DNA of 64,000 nucleotides from Arthrobacter sp. ISL-30 (GCF_018613855.1 NZ_JAGGPK010000007.1:18045-82044); one strand, 5' to 3'; positions 36,985 through 45,692 are shown, numbered from the stretch's first letter. Numbers and translations are program-made. Notes: a model not told the origin generated them from the sequence alone.

Positions 36985-37419
36985 CTACTGGGCATCGGGA
37001 TGCTGGGCGGGCAGCAGTTCGCTGATGAGGCCCTGCACCCGGCTCTTGACTTCGTCGCGGATGGGACGGACGGCATCCAGACCCTGTCCGGCTGGGTCCT
37101 CGAGCACCCAGTCCTCGTAGCGCTTGCCAGGGAAGTAGGGACATTCATCGCCGCAGCCCATGGTGATTACGACGTCGGATTCCTTGACGGCCTCAGTGGT
37201 GAGGACCTTGGGGATCTCGGCGGACATGTCGATTCCAAGTTCGGCCATCGCTTGGACGGCGGCCGGGTTTACCTTGTCCGCCGGCTGCGATCCTGCGGAG
37301 CGGACCTCGATCTGGCCCTTGGCCAGGGTGGTAAGGAAGGCCGCGGCCATCTGTGAACGACCGGCGTTGTGCACGCAGACGAACAAGACGGAGGGCTTCT
37401 TGCTGGCTTCGGTGGTCAT
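36985..37419 (-). CDS. arsC: Arsenate reductase, low-molecular-weight phosphatase type
   Basis: 144 aa from ATG 37419, overlapping the acr3 stop as ATGA. The phosphatase-type loop is FVCVHNAGRSQ (C15 nucleophile, R21), and MGCGDECPYFPGKRYEDW carries the further cysteines used in disulphide relay. It reduces arsenate to arsenite in the cytoplasm for export by Acr3. The neighbouring trxB suggests thioredoxin coupling; mycothiol coupling, common in actinobacteria, is the alternative. The open frame upstream of 37419 is only a shadow of acr3. Confidence 0.95.
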   Translation of the reverse strand: MTTEASKKPSVLFVCVHNAGRSQMAAAFLTTLAKGQIEVRSAGSQPADKVNPAAVQAMAELGIDMSAEIPKVLTTEAVKESDVVITMGCGDECPYFPGKRYEDWVLEDPAGQGLDAVRPIRDEVKSRVQGLISELLPAQHPDAQ

Positions 37420-38549
37420 CGGGTCTCCAGGGTTTCCAGGGCGCGTTCGGTTGGGGTGGAAGCGGAAGTGCCTTCGAAGAAGCGCCGGCGCACCCACAGG
37501 GCTACATAGACAAGTGCAACAAGCACGGGCACTTCGATCAAGGGACCCACTATTCCGGCCAAGGCCTGGCCGGAGGAAACGCCGAACGTTCCGATGGCCA
37601 CAGCGATAGCAAGTTCGAAATTGTTCCCCGCAGCGGTAAAGGCCAGGGTGCTTGATTTGGCATAGGCGAGGTTCAGCCAGCGTCCAATCGCCAGGCCGGC
37701 ACCGAACACCACCAGGAAGTACGCCAGGAGCGGCAGTGCTATCCGGGCGACGTCGAGCGGACGTGAGGTGATGGTGCCGCCCTGAAGGGCAAAAAGGAGT
37801 GTGATGGTGAACAACAGCCCGTAGAGGGCCCACGGGCCAAGCCTGGGCAGGAGGTTGGATTCGTACCATTCGCGGCCTTTGGCGCGCTCGCCGAGAGTGC
37901 GGGTAAGGAACCCTGCCACCAGCGGAATGCCGAGGAAGATCAGGACTGAAACTGTGATGGCCCAGAAGGAGAAGTCCGCGCTGGTAGTGGGGAGCCCAAG
38001 CCAGGAGGGCAGGAGTTGTAGGTAGAACCAGCCCAGGGCACCAAAGGCAAGGACCTGGAAGACCAAGTTGAGAGCCACCAGGACAGCGGCGGCTTCCCGG
38101 TCACCGCAGGCGAGGTCGTTCCAGATCATCACCATGGCGATGCAGCGGGCCAGGCCGACAATAATCAGGCCCGTGCGGTACTCGGGGAGGTCCGGGAGGA
38201 AGATCCAGGCCAGCGCGAACATGAACGCTGGAGCCAGCAGCCAGTTGATTATCAGCGACGTCACGAGAAGTTTCCGGTCACCGAGCACCCTATGGGCCTG
38301 GTCGTAACGGACTTTCGCCAGCACCGGATACATCATGACCAGCAGTCCGAGGGCGATCGGCAGCGAAACCTCGCCGACCTTCACAGCCTCCAGGCCGGAG
38401 CCCAGCCCCGGAACGAACCGGCCCAGCAGCAGTCCCACCAGCATGGCGGCGACGATCCACACCGGGAGGAAGCGGTCCAGCATGGAGGGCCTGCCCAAGA
38501 CGGCAGCTTCTTCCTGCCGGGCAGGTTGTGTTTGGGTCTGGATATTCAC
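37416..38549 (-). CDS. acr3: Arsenite efflux permease Acr3
   Basis: 377 aa, ten membrane segments of the ACR3/BASS-like fold: MLVGLLLGRFVPG in helix 1, GLARCIAMVMIWNDLACGD with the conserved cysteine, and FTAAGNNFELAIAVAIGTFG. Exports arsenite driven by the membrane potential. It is the first gene of the leftward operon and starts 106 bp from the divergent arsR start, with the regulatory region between. Confidence 0.95.
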   Translation of the reverse strand: MNIQTQTQPARQEEAAVLGRPSMLDRFLPVWIVAAMLVGLLLGRFVPGLGSGLEAVKVGEVSLPIALGLLVMMYPVLAKVRYDQAHRVLGDRKLLVTSLIINWLLAPAFMFALAWIFLPDLPEYRTGLIIVGLARCIAMVMIWNDLACGDREAAAVLVALNLVFQVLAFGALGWFYLQLLPSWLGLPTTSADFSFWAITVSVLIFLGIPLVAGFLTRTLGERAKGREWYESNLLPRLGPWALYGLLFTITLLFALQGGTITSRPLDVARIALPLLAYFLVVFGAGLAIGRWLNLAYAKSSTLAFTAAGNNFELAIAVAIGTFGVSSGQALAGIVGPLIEVPVLVALVYVALWVRRRFFEGTSASTPTERALETLETR

Positions 38550-38584
38550 GGCGCTCCTGTTCCACCAAGACGCTCGGCGGAAGA

Positions 38585-38638
38585 TTGATCAATGTCGATC
38601 TTCGAAGTATCACGAGCTATATCGATGGTTGTCAATCT
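38585..38638. promoter_or_regulatory. Divergent arsR/acr3 promoter region with ArsR-type half sites
   Basis: An AT-rich patch holds the palindrome TTGATCAA (38585-38592), GTCGATC, and a later ATATCGATGGTTGTCAATC. These TCAA/TTGA and ATCGAT elements resemble operators of the SmtB/ArsR family. ArsR bound here would silence both directions until As(III) is present. Exact boundaries are not certain. Confidence 0.5.
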
Positions 38639-38655
38639 ATGTGCATAATGGGTCC

Positions 38656-39198
38656 ATGAACGCGCTGCACGTCCTTGAACCCTCGCCGGGGCAGGCGTTG
38701 GACGATGCATGCTGCACACCGTCTTCTCAGCCCGTCCTGGACGCCGAGGAGGCCCAGCAGAGAGCCGTGGTCTTCAAGGCGCTTGCGGATCCGAACCGGC
38801 TGCGGCTGCTGTCCATCGTCAAAGGAGGTGGCGACGGCGGAACCTGCGTCTGTGATCTCACGGCGCCGCTTGATCTTGCCCAGCCGACGGTGTCGCATCA
38901 CCTGAAGATCCTTGTCGACGCCGGCCTGCTGCACCGGGAAAAGCGCGGCACCTGGGCCTACTACTCCCTGGTGCCCGGCGCACTTGAAAACGCCGCCGGC
39001 CTGCTCGGCACGCTGTGGGCGGCCGTTGAGGCCAAATGGGAATCAGATCGGCCCCCGCGCCCACTCGATGAGGGTGTCGCTGAGCTTCATGAAGTCGGCG
39101 TTCACACGCTTGGCCTCAGGATGTTCGTCGTGCCAGCGCACAATCTCCCGCGCGCCGTCGGAAAATGGAATGCCTGCCCTGTAGTCGGGAACCAGTGA
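38656..39198 (+). CDS. arsR: ArsR-family arsenic-responsive repressor with extended C-terminus
   Basis: 180 aa from ATG 38656 (the open frame starts earlier but runs through the operator). Winged helix at residues about 35-110: VVFKALADPNRLRLLSIVKG, CVCDLTAPLDLAQPTVSHHL, LLHREKRGTWAYYSL. Cysteines CC at 19-20 and the CVC pair are possible As(III) ligands. Conserved ArsR sequence ends near residue 130 (AAVEAKWES); the last about 50 residues are read antisense to the epimerase gene and are unlikely to be functional. Divergent from acr3. Confidence 0.92.
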   Translation: MNALHVLEPSPGQALDDACCTPSSQPVLDAEEAQQRAVVFKALADPNRLRLLSIVKGGGDGGTCVCDLTAPLDLAQPTVSHHLKILVDAGLLHREKRGTWAYYSLVPGALENAAGLLGTLWAAVEAKWESDRPPRPLDEGVAELHEVGVHTLGLRMFVVPAHNLPRAVGKWNACPVVGNQ

Positions 39199-40047
39199 CT
39201 TGATCTTGGAGTTGTCAAAGACCACGGAATGGGACCTGTCCCCGAGCAGTCCCGCCCCCAGTTCCGGGTCATGGGCGGCGATCGTTTCGGACGCAACATG
39301 CACCAGTTCGGGCTCGGACACCCCTGCCGCCCGTGCAAAGAGGCGGTAGACCTGGTCCCATGGGAGGTATTCGTCTGAAGTGATCGTGTAGCTTTCGCCC
39401 ACAGCCTGTGGCCGTCCCAGGATTCCGACGAACGCCTTGGCAAAGTCTTCTGTATGGGTGAGTGTCCAGAGAGACGTACCGTCACCGTGCACCAGGACGG
39501 GAAGCCCCTCCCGCATGCGGTGGATGTCTGTCCACCCGCCGAGCAGGGCAATCCTGGTGCGATCGTACGTGTGGGAAGGCCGCACCACCGTGACGGGGAA
39601 GGCATCCTCGCGATAGGCCCTGAATAGCAGCTCCTCGCAGGCGATCTTGTCCTGGGAGTATTTCCAGTAGGGGTTCCGCAGGGGAGTGGATTCCAGGATT
39701 GGCAGGCGCGCCGGCGGTTTCTGGTAGGCCGAGGCGGAACTGATGAAGACATACTGGCCTGTCCGGCCGCTGAACTGCTCCACCGCCGCGGCTACATGGT
39801 CCGGGGTGAAGGAGATGAAGTCCGCGACGGCGTCGAACTCCCTGCCGCGCAGGACCTCCCGAACCTCAGTCGGGTTTCGCACGTCGGCCTGCAGGACCTC
39901 GACGCCGGCCGGTATCTGCCTTTCGGAGGAGACACCGCGATTCAGGACGGTCAGCCGGTGTCCCAGCTCGACGGCGCGCTCCGCCGCGGCGGCACTGATC
40001 ACGCCGGTGCCGCCGATGAAGAGGAGACTGGATCCGACGCCGCTCAC
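39043..40047 (-). CDS. NAD-dependent epimerase/dehydratase (extended SDR)
   Basis: 334 aa from a GTG shared with the upstream stop (GTGA). N-terminal Rossmann motif LLFIGGTGVISAAAAERA, SSASAYQKP (catalytic Ser region), and YWKYSQDKIACEELLF with the YxxxK pair. It resembles atypical plant/bacterial isoflavone-reductase-like epimerases; the substrate is unknown. It follows an aldo/keto reductase in the same operon and overlaps the arsR 3' end by 156 bp on the other strand. Confidence 0.88.
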   Translation of the reverse strand: MSGVGSSLLFIGGTGVISAAAAERAVELGHRLTVLNRGVSSERQIPAGVEVLQADVRNPTEVREVLRGREFDAVADFISFTPDHVAAAVEQFSGRTGQYVFISSASAYQKPPARLPILESTPLRNPYWKYSQDKIACEELLFRAYREDAFPVTVVRPSHTYDRTRIALLGGWTDIHRMREGLPVLVHGDGTSLWTLTHTEDFAKAFVGILGRPQAVGESYTITSDEYLPWDQVYRLFARAAGVSEPELVHVASETIAAHDPELGAGLLGDRSHSVVFDNSKIKSLVPDYRAGIPFSDGAREIVRWHDEHPEAKRVNADFMKLSDTLIEWARGPI

Positions 40048-41015
40048 CAGGCGTAGTCTTCGGGAGCGGTCCGGTGGCCCGGGAAGATGTCGTCCAGTCG
40101 CTTGAGGGTGTCAGCGTCCAGGTGAACTTCGAGGGCCCGGAGCGCGGCGTCAAGCTGCTCCTGGGTTCTCGGGCCAACAATGGGTGCGGTGACGGCGGGC
40201 TGATGGAGGAGCCATGCCAGTGCCACGTCTCCGGGTTCCTGGCCGAGCTCGTCCACGAAGTCCTCATACTGCCGGATCTGTTCTTCGTGCTTCTTCAGCG
40301 TGTCCGCGGCCCGGCCCTGGGTGCGGCGGACGCCGTCGCGCTCTTTTTTGAGCACGCCGCCGAGGAGGCCGCCCTGCAGGGGCGACCACGGGATCAGCCC
40401 GAGGCCGTACTGCTGCGCGGCCGGAATGACCTCCAGCTCAACGCTTCGGGCCAGCAGGTTGTAGAGGGATTGCTCGCTGACCAGGCCGGTGTAGTTGCGT
40501 CGGGCCGCCGCTTCCTGTGCCTGGACAATGTGCCAGCCTGCGAAGTTGCTGCTCCCCGCGTAAAGGATTTTGCCTTGCTGGACTGCCACTTCCATGGCCT
40601 GCCAGATCTCGTCCCACGGCGTGTTCCGGTCGATGTGGTGGAACTGGTAGAGATCGATGTAGTCGGTCTGCAGCCGCTTCAGGCTGGCATCCAGGGCGCG
40701 GCGGATATTGAGCGCCGAGAGCTTGGATTCATTGGGCCGCTCTGTCATGGTGCCGTAGACCTTGGTGGCAAGGACGGTGCGCTCACGGCGTTCTCCGCCC
40801 TTCGCGAACCAGCGGCCAATGATTTCCTCGGTCCAGCCTCGATGGCCGGAGCCTCCGTAGACGTTGGCTGTGTCGAAGAAGTTGATGCCCGCGTCCAGCG
40901 CGGAGTCCATAATGGCGTGCGCGGCGGACTCCTCTGTCTGTGGTCCGAAGTTCATAGTGCCGAGGCACAGGCGGGAGACGCTCAGGCCCGAGCGGCCCAG
41001 ATGGGTGTACTGCAT
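40044..41015 (-). CDS. Aldo/keto reductase (YajO/Tas-like)
   Basis: 323 aa. AKR landmarks: LGRSGLSVSRLCLGTMNFG, INFFDTANVYGGSG (Asp/Tyr), LYQFHHIDRNTPWDEIWQAM, and C-terminal PAVTAPIVGPRTQEQLD. The length and the TMNFG start place it with the larger YajO/Kvbeta-like reductases rather than with the two shorter AKRs in this window. It overlaps the epimerase by four bases and lies 51 bp after the next AKR; the three form one leftward operon that probably reduces or epimerises sugar-like carbonyls. Confidence 0.93.
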   Translation of the reverse strand: MQYTHLGRSGLSVSRLCLGTMNFGPQTEESAAHAIMDSALDAGINFFDTANVYGGSGHRGWTEEIIGRWFAKGGERRERTVLATKVYGTMTERPNESKLSALNIRRALDASLKRLQTDYIDLYQFHHIDRNTPWDEIWQAMEVAVQQGKILYAGSSNFAGWHIVQAQEAAARRNYTGLVSEQSLYNLLARSVELEVIPAAQQYGLGLIPWSPLQGGLLGGVLKKERDGVRRTQGRAADTLKKHEEQIRQYEDFVDELGQEPGDVALAWLLHQPAVTAPIVGPRTQEQLDAALRALEVHLDADTLKRLDDIFPGHRTAPEDYAW

Positions 41016-41066
41016 GGGGTAATTTCCTTACTGGCTGGTGATCGGGACTGGCTGGTGATCGGGCGG

Positions 41067-41912
41067 TCAGAATTGGCTGAAAGCGGCGACAGCGGGGTCG
41101 GCGCCAATGCGGTAACCGGCCTCCAGCTTGCTGATGGCGGCGAGTTCATCGTCGGTCAGTTGGATGGCAGCGGCGGCGAGGTTCTCCCGGATCCGTTCCG
41201 AATGGGCGGACTTGGGAATAACGATGTTGCCGGAGCCAAGGTGCCAGGCAAGCACAATCCGGGCGGGCGTCGCGTCGTATTTTGAGGCCAGGGAGATCAC
41301 CGTCTCCGAGCCCAGATCCGCGCCCTGGCCCAGCGGACTGTACGCCTCAACTGCGATGCCATGCGAGCGGCATTTCGCAGCGAGGTCCTGCTGCTGGAAA
41401 GTTGGGTGGAGCTCAAACTGGTTGACGGCCGGAACCACGTCCGCAGCAGCAAGCAGGGTGTCAAGATGCTCGGGCAGGAAGTTGGAGACACCGATCGCCC
41501 TGATCCGGCCGTCACCATAAAGCTTCTCCATGTCCTTCCAGGCCTGGACGTACTGGTTCTGCGACGGTACCGGCCAATGGATGAGGTAGAGGTCAACGGC
41601 GTCGACGCCGAGTGCCCGACTGCTTTTTTCGAAGGCCTCGAGTGCCTTGGACTGCTCGCCGTTGCGCAGCTTCGTGGTGATAAAGATCTCCTCCCGCGGA
41701 ATTCCCGAAGCCTTGATGGCAGCACCGACGCCAGCCTCGTTCCGATAGGCGGCAGCCGTGTCGATGTGGCGATAGCCGGCCTCCAGAGCGTCCTCCACGA
41801 TCCGCTGGGTCTCTTCAGGCGGGACCTGGAAGACGCCGAAGCCGAGCTGCGGGATGGTGACGGAGTTGTTCAGGGTCAGTTCGGGGACGGAAATGTTCTG
41901 GACGCTGGACAT
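41067..41912 (-). CDS. Aldo/keto reductase (2,5-diketo-gluconate reductase type)
   Basis: 281 aa. Motifs IPQLGFGVFQVPP, GYRHIDTAAAYRNEAGVG (catalytic Asp and Tyr), YLIHWPVPSQNQYVQAW, GVSNFLPEHLDTLL and IVIPKSAHSERIREN. First gene of a leftward operon with another AKR and an epimerase. AAGGA precedes ATG. Substrate unknown. Confidence 0.93.
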   Translation of the reverse strand: MSSVQNISVPELTLNNSVTIPQLGFGVFQVPPEETQRIVEDALEAGYRHIDTAAAYRNEAGVGAAIKASGIPREEIFITTKLRNGEQSKALEAFEKSSRALGVDAVDLYLIHWPVPSQNQYVQAWKDMEKLYGDGRIRAIGVSNFLPEHLDTLLAAADVVPAVNQFELHPTFQQQDLAAKCRSHGIAVEAYSPLGQGADLGSETVISLASKYDATPARIVLAWHLGSGNIVIPKSAHSERIRENLAAAAIQLTDDELAAISKLEAGYRIGADPAVAAFSQF

Positions 41913-42231
41913 GCCGGGTCCTTCCTTGCGTTGGGCCTTGTCTGGCTACTGGGACGACGGTTTCTGGTTGATGGGTTCGAGCCTATGGATTTTTTGCGGG
42001 CAGATACAGCCCTTTTGGCCCTCCCGGTTCTTCTTGGGACTGCGAGGACTACTTTGTTGTAGAAACCCCCGCGGGCCGTGCCATTGAATTGGGGGCTGAA
42101 AGAGGCGCCGCTGTTCAAGTGCATAGTTAGCCTGGGGGATTCTGTCGGAACGCCCATTGGGGACACATCTGGTCCTCCCTAGGCTTGTGCGTAGACATCC
42201 TGCACACCAAGACCAATGATGAGGTTCAACG
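41913..42231. other. 319-bp intergenic region with a DosR-type half site
   Basis: No gene is visible between the divergent AKR and the small ORF at 42232. TTGGGGAC at 42157-42164 matches the left half of the mycobacterial DosR box exactly, but the right half is not at the proper distance (GTCCTCCC follows three bases too far). The rest is ordinary sequence with no strong repeat. Confidence 0.4.
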
Positions 42232-42429
42232 ATGAAACGCATCGCTTTGCTCCGCGAGCGGTCCCTCCCCGCCGCCACTACAGGTTCCCACGTTCCTGCT
42301 TCCGGGCTGTGGAGCCCTGAGGGTGAAGAGCACATTGTCCGTGCCTTTTCAGAAGGTCACGTCTTCCCGGCCCACAACGGCTCAGCCACTATCTGGCGGC
42401 GCCGTGCGACCGCCGAAACCTCCCGGTGA
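42232..42429 (+). CDS. Small hypothetical protein
   Basis: 65 aa. GAGG lies 7 bases before ATG, and its stop overlaps the GTG of the next small gene (GTGA), which argues that both are real. The protein is basic and hydrophilic with no signal or membrane segment (LWSPEGEEHIVRAFSEGHVF is the most ordered-looking part). No family recognised. Confidence 0.55.
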   Translation: MKRIALLRERSLPAATTGSHVPASGLWSPEGEEHIVRAFSEGHVFPAHNGSATIWRRRATAETSR

Positions 42430-42668
42430 GTGCCGAGTCCAAGCTGCAGTTCAAGCCTGAAACGGCGTCCGAGCGGCTGCTTCCCGAGCAATGGGCGGAT
42501 CTGAGCCGCGGCGATGCTGTATGGATTCACGAAGAGGGCTGGGGTTACGACGCCGGCAAAGTAGACGAAGTGTCCAGGCATCATGAACTGCTGTGGATTG
42601 AGCTTGTCGGACGTGGCAGGCGCCTGATTTGTGGCGGTGACCCCGTCCAGGTCTGGGCCCGTGGATGA
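42426..42668 (+). CDS. Small hypothetical protein, possible beta-barrel fold
   Basis: 80 aa from GTG 42426. The segment PEQWADLSRGDAVWIHEEGW followed by AGKVDEVSRHHELLWIELV looks like a small SH3-like or KOW-like beta barrel, seen as alternating hydrophobic positions. No family assigned. Co-translated with the preceding gene and ended by the strong hairpin at 42688. Confidence 0.6.
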   Translation: MSAESKLQFKPETASERLLPEQWADLSRGDAVWIHEEGWGYDAGKVDEVSRHHELLWIELVGRGRRLICGGDPVQVWARG

Positions 42669-42687
42669 GTCCAGACAAGCAACCGGA

Positions 42688-42715
42688 AACGGCCGTGCCT
42701 ACAGGCACGGCCGTT
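42688..42715. terminator. Bidirectional terminator hairpin
   Basis: Inverted repeat with 13-base arms AACGGCCGTGCCT and its complement, separated by 2 bases (in practice an 11-bp stem and a small loop). It sits between the converging small ORF and the dodecin gene. There is no long T-run, but the stem is very GC-rich. Confidence 0.8.
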
Positions 42716-42735
42716 CGCCGTTAAAGACCCGGTAT

Positions 42736-42945
42736 TTACCGCTCCAGGCGGAAACCTAGCTTGATAGTGACCTGCCAGTCCGCGATCTCGCCATTATTCA
42801 AGTGGCCGCGAATCTCCTTGACTTCGAACCAGTCAAGATGCCGCAGGGTCTGGGACGCCGCTGCAATACCGTTCCTGATGGCAGAGTCGACGCCGTCGGA
42901 AGAACTTCCTACGATTTCGGAAATGCTGTATGTGTGGTCAGCCAT
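42736..42945 (-). CDS. Dodecin
   Basis: 69 aa, exactly the usual size. The whole sequence follows the family: HTYSISEIVGSSSDGVDSAI, TLRHLDWFEVKEIRGHL, and DWQVTIKLGFRL. Dodecins form 12-mers that store flavins (or CoA in some bacteria) and protect against free flavin damage. GAGGAG precedes ATG. It is divergent from the USP gene across 178 bp that hold a DosR-like box, so both may respond to the same signal. Confidence 0.95.
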   Translation of the reverse strand: MADHTYSISEIVGSSSDGVDSAIRNGIAAASQTLRHLDWFEVKEIRGHLNNGEIADWQVTIKLGFRLER

Positions 42946-43040
42946 TGGTGCTCCTCATGATCGTCCGTGATATTGAATTGCAGGCCGGTACGGCAGGCCG
43001 TGAATGCAGACTAACCGACGTATGTGACGGGGACTAGGAA

Positions 43041-43060
43041 TTGGTGACTTAAGACCCTAA
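43041..43060. promoter_or_regulatory. DosR/DevR-type binding box
   Basis: TTGGTGACTTAAGACCCTAA matches 17 of 20 positions of the mycobacterial DosR consensus TTSGGGACTWWAGTCCCSAA. It lies 64 bp before the USP start and 95 bp from the divergent dodecin start. A DevR-like response regulator is encoded 3.8 kb away. The match was counted by eye against the consensus from memory. Confidence 0.6.
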
Positions 43061-43123
43061 TCCGATTCGCCGTCGGAGAGTGGACTGGACGTAGCTTTGC
43101 AACCATGAAAGGAAGCGACTGCC

Positions 43124-44014
43124 ATGACGGAGCCAGACGTCGAACCCGAGGCCGAAGTCCAAAGCGAAGCAGGACCCAGTCCGGACGCCGCACCCTGGAT
43201 AGTGGTGGGTTACGACGGCTCGGATCCTGCCAAGGTGGCCCTGACATGGGCCGCGGAATATGCCGCGAAAGCCGAGCGGAGGCTCCAGATCGTCCATGCC
43301 TGGATGTGGCCGCTTTTCACCCACAACCTTGGCCCGGTCCAAGGGATTGAGGGCAGTGGACTGCGGCATGCAGCCGAGGAGATCCTCACCGAGGGCGTGG
43401 CGCTGGCCCATGAAACCTCCCCGGAACTGAAGGTCGAGACGGACCTCAAGGCCGGGCTGCCTGCCGAGGTGCTCCTGGAGGAGTCGGAGGGAGCAGACCT
43501 CCTGGTGGTTGGGAATCGCGGAATCGGTGGCCTGCTCGGTCAGTTGGTCGGTTCGGTTTCCCTTGACCTTTCCGGCTCCAGTAAACGGCCTCTGCTGGTG
43601 GTGCGATATTCGCGGAGGGACGATCGCCCTGTCATGGCCTGCATCGAGGGCGGCACCGACGGGCAGGCCAGCTCTCCTTCGGTCCTTTCCGAGGCCACCA
43701 AGATGGCTGGCTTCCTCGGGGAAGCCTTGCACATTGTCCATGCGGTGCCTCCAGAGAAGCGTCATCAACATGAATCGCCGGAGGAAGGAAGGGCAATCCT
43801 TGACAGGGCAGCTGAGGCGGCTGCGCGACTGGCTCCGGACCTGACAGTCACCACGGCGCTGCTCCAGGGGCGTGCAGTGGCCAAGGACCTTCTATCCGAA
43901 GCAGGCGGGGCCGAAGTGATGGTACTGGGCGGCCACCGGCCCGGCGGCTCTCCGGGTGCTGTGGCAACGGCGGTGTTGAAGCACGCTCCCTGCAACATCA
44001 TGATTGCCCGCTGA
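43124..44014 (+). CDS. Universal stress protein, tandem UspA domains
   Basis: 296 aa. Two Usp domains: residues about 25-160 (WIVVGYDGSDPAKVALTWAA, ADLLVVGNRGIGGLLGQLVGS with the ATP-loop G-x2-G-x9-G pattern) and about 165-296 (ending EVMVLGGHRPGGSPG and HAPCNIMIAR). An acidic tail of about 20 residues precedes domain 1. AAGGAAG is 8 bases before ATG. Tandem USPs are the most typical members of the mycobacterial DosR regulon, and the DosR-like box at 43041 fits that. Its 3' end overlaps the SulP gene by 17 bp on the other strand. Confidence 0.93.
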   Translation: MTEPDVEPEAEVQSEAGPSPDAAPWIVVGYDGSDPAKVALTWAAEYAAKAERRLQIVHAWMWPLFTHNLGPVQGIEGSGLRHAAEEILTEGVALAHETSPELKVETDLKAGLPAEVLLEESEGADLLVVGNRGIGGLLGQLVGSVSLDLSGSSKRPLLVVRYSRRDDRPVMACIEGGTDGQASSPSVLSEATKMAGFLGEALHIVHAVPPEKRHQHESPEEGRAILDRAAEAAARLAPDLTVTTALLQGRAVAKDLLSEAGGAEVMVLGGHRPGGSPGAVATAVLKHAPCNIMIAR

Positions 44015-45692
44015 AGTGCTCCACGGCGCTCTCGACCGTGGAGAAGTGGTGGCCTCGATCGAAGCGGTCGGCCAGTCCGAATTTAGCCAGCCTGTCCTTC
44101 ACGGGCCCTTTGAGTTCGGCAAAGACCAGGCTGATTCCCTTCTTCTCGAGGTATTCGTCCAGTTGGACCAAGTGCTCGACGGCGGTGCTGTCCACGCCGG
44201 TGATGCCCTCGGCGGCGACGATGACACAGCGGACCGGCTGCGGAGAGGCGTCCACAATATCGCGCACGTGGTCCACGAAGACCTGGCCATTGGCGAAGAA
44301 CAGCGGCGAATCGAACCGGACGAGGGCCAGCCCTGGAATCCGTCGGCCCTCGGGATGGCGGGTTATGTCATGGAAACCGGGCCTTCCGGCGACCTTCACC
44401 AGTTCGGTCCTGTAGGGGGAGAATGTGGCCTGGACGAACACGGCGAGCGACAACACCACGGCAAGGACCACCCCCGGCAGGACGCCCAGCACCAGTACGC
44501 CCACGAACGTCCCGGCCATCAGGGCCGTTTCGATCCGGCTGCTCCTGATTAGTCCTTTGATGCCGTCGATATCCACCATCGAGGCTGCCGCGACTATGAC
44601 CACCCCGGACAGGACGCTGGATGGCAGGTGTGCGGTGACACCGGGCAGCGTCAGCATGAACACCAGGAGCCAGAGGCCTGCGGCCAGGCCGGCCAGCCTG
44701 GAGCGTGCGCCGGCGTTCAGGGCCACGGGGGTGCGGGAGGTACTGGCTGAGATGGGAAACCCGCCCAGGACACCGGAAGCGGCGTTGGCACTGCCGAGCG
44801 CCAGCATTTCCTTGCCCCCATCTACCCTCACGCCGTTGCGTTGGGCGAGGCTTCGGGACAGAACGGCCGTGTCGGCGAAGGCGAGCAGGGCGATGCCGGC
44901 GGCAGGCCCTGCCGTGGCGATAACGTCGCCCCAACTGAATCCGCTGAGCGCAGGAGCAGGGAGGCCGCTTGGGAGCGCGCCGACCACTGGCAGCATCTCA
45001 TTCAGTCCAAAGACGGCGGAAGCCACCATGGATCCTCCTACAGTGACGAGGATTCCCAGGAGGCGCAGGTTTGTGGGAAGTCGGGTCGCCACGAGCAGAA
45101 TCACGATTGTTATTCCGCCGATCAGTGCGGCAATCATATTGAAGTCGCCCCGCGCGACCCTGCCGATGGCGGAGGTGAGCTGATTCCAAGGCTCGGTGAC
45201 GCCGTCGGAACTCCTTCCCAGGAGACCCGCCAACTGACTGAGCCCGACGACGACGGCGAGTCCGGCCAGGTAGCCTGTCCGAATCGGTTTGGAGAGCAGA
45301 TTGCTCAGGAAACCCAGTTTCAGGAAATAGCCCAGGACCAGGTAGACGCCAACAAAGATGGCCAAAAGCCCGGCCAGGGCAAGGGCGCGGTGCGGATCGC
45401 CTCCGGACAGCGGGACCACGGCCGCGGCGATCAGGGGAGCCAGCGCTGAATCCGGGCCCAGGATCAGCACCCTCGACGGGCCGAGCAGCCCGTAGATGAT
45501 GAGGGAGACGATCGAGGCGTAGAGGCCGGCGACCGGGGGCAGGCCGGAGGCAGTGGAATACGCCATGCCGGCAGGAACCAGGAAAGCGCACAACAAGAGT
45601 CCTGCCCCTACATCGGGCAGCAGATTTTTCCACCGGTGCCAATTGTTCGGATTGGTCTTCAGCGCAGCTTCGGAACCGTCCTTGGTGGCCAT
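43998..45692 (-). CDS. SulP-family anion transporter with STAS domain
   Basis: 564 aa. Membrane part of about 10-12 helices (residues 20-400) beginning LLPDVGAGLLLCAFLVPAGM and AYSTASGLPPVAGLYAS, the SulP signature, followed by a cytoplasmic STAS domain (about 440-560, ITGVDSTAVEHLVQLDEYL). Transports sulfate, bicarbonate or another small anion; substrate not readable. AAGGGA precedes ATG. SulP proteins occur next to USPs in DosR-type clusters of mycobacteria, which matches its place between two USP genes. Confidence 0.93.
   Translation of the reverse strand: MATKDGSEAALKTNPNNWHRWKNLLPDVGAGLLLCAFLVPAGMAYSTASGLPPVAGLYASIVSLIIYGLLGPSRVLILGPDSALAPLIAAAVVPLSGGDPHRALALAGLLAIFVGVYLVLGYFLKLGFLSNLLSKPIRTGYLAGLAVVVGLSQLAGLLGRSSDGVTEPWNQLTSAIGRVARGDFNMIAALIGGITIVILLVATRLPTNLRLLGILVTVGGSMVASAVFGLNEMLPVVGALPSGLPAPALSGFSWGDVIATAGPAAGIALLAFADTAVLSRSLAQRNGVRVDGGKEMLALGSANAASGVLGGFPISASTSRTPVALNAGARSRLAGLAAGLWLLVFMLTLPGVTAHLPSSVLSGVVIVAAASMVDIDGIKGLIRSSRIETALMAGTFVGVLVLGVLPGVVLAVVLSLAVFVQATFSPYRTELVKVAGRPGFHDITRHPEGRRIPGLALVRFDSPLFFANGQVFVDHVRDIVDASPQPVRCVIVAAEGITGVDSTAVEHLVQLDEYLEKKGISLVFAELKGPVKDRLAKFGLADRFDRGHHFSTVESAVEHFSGQS

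Noticed and set aside
35092..41912. Three aldo/keto reductases as one duplicated array
   Set aside because: Only two are of the same type and they are separated by the arsenic operon; ordinary paralogues.
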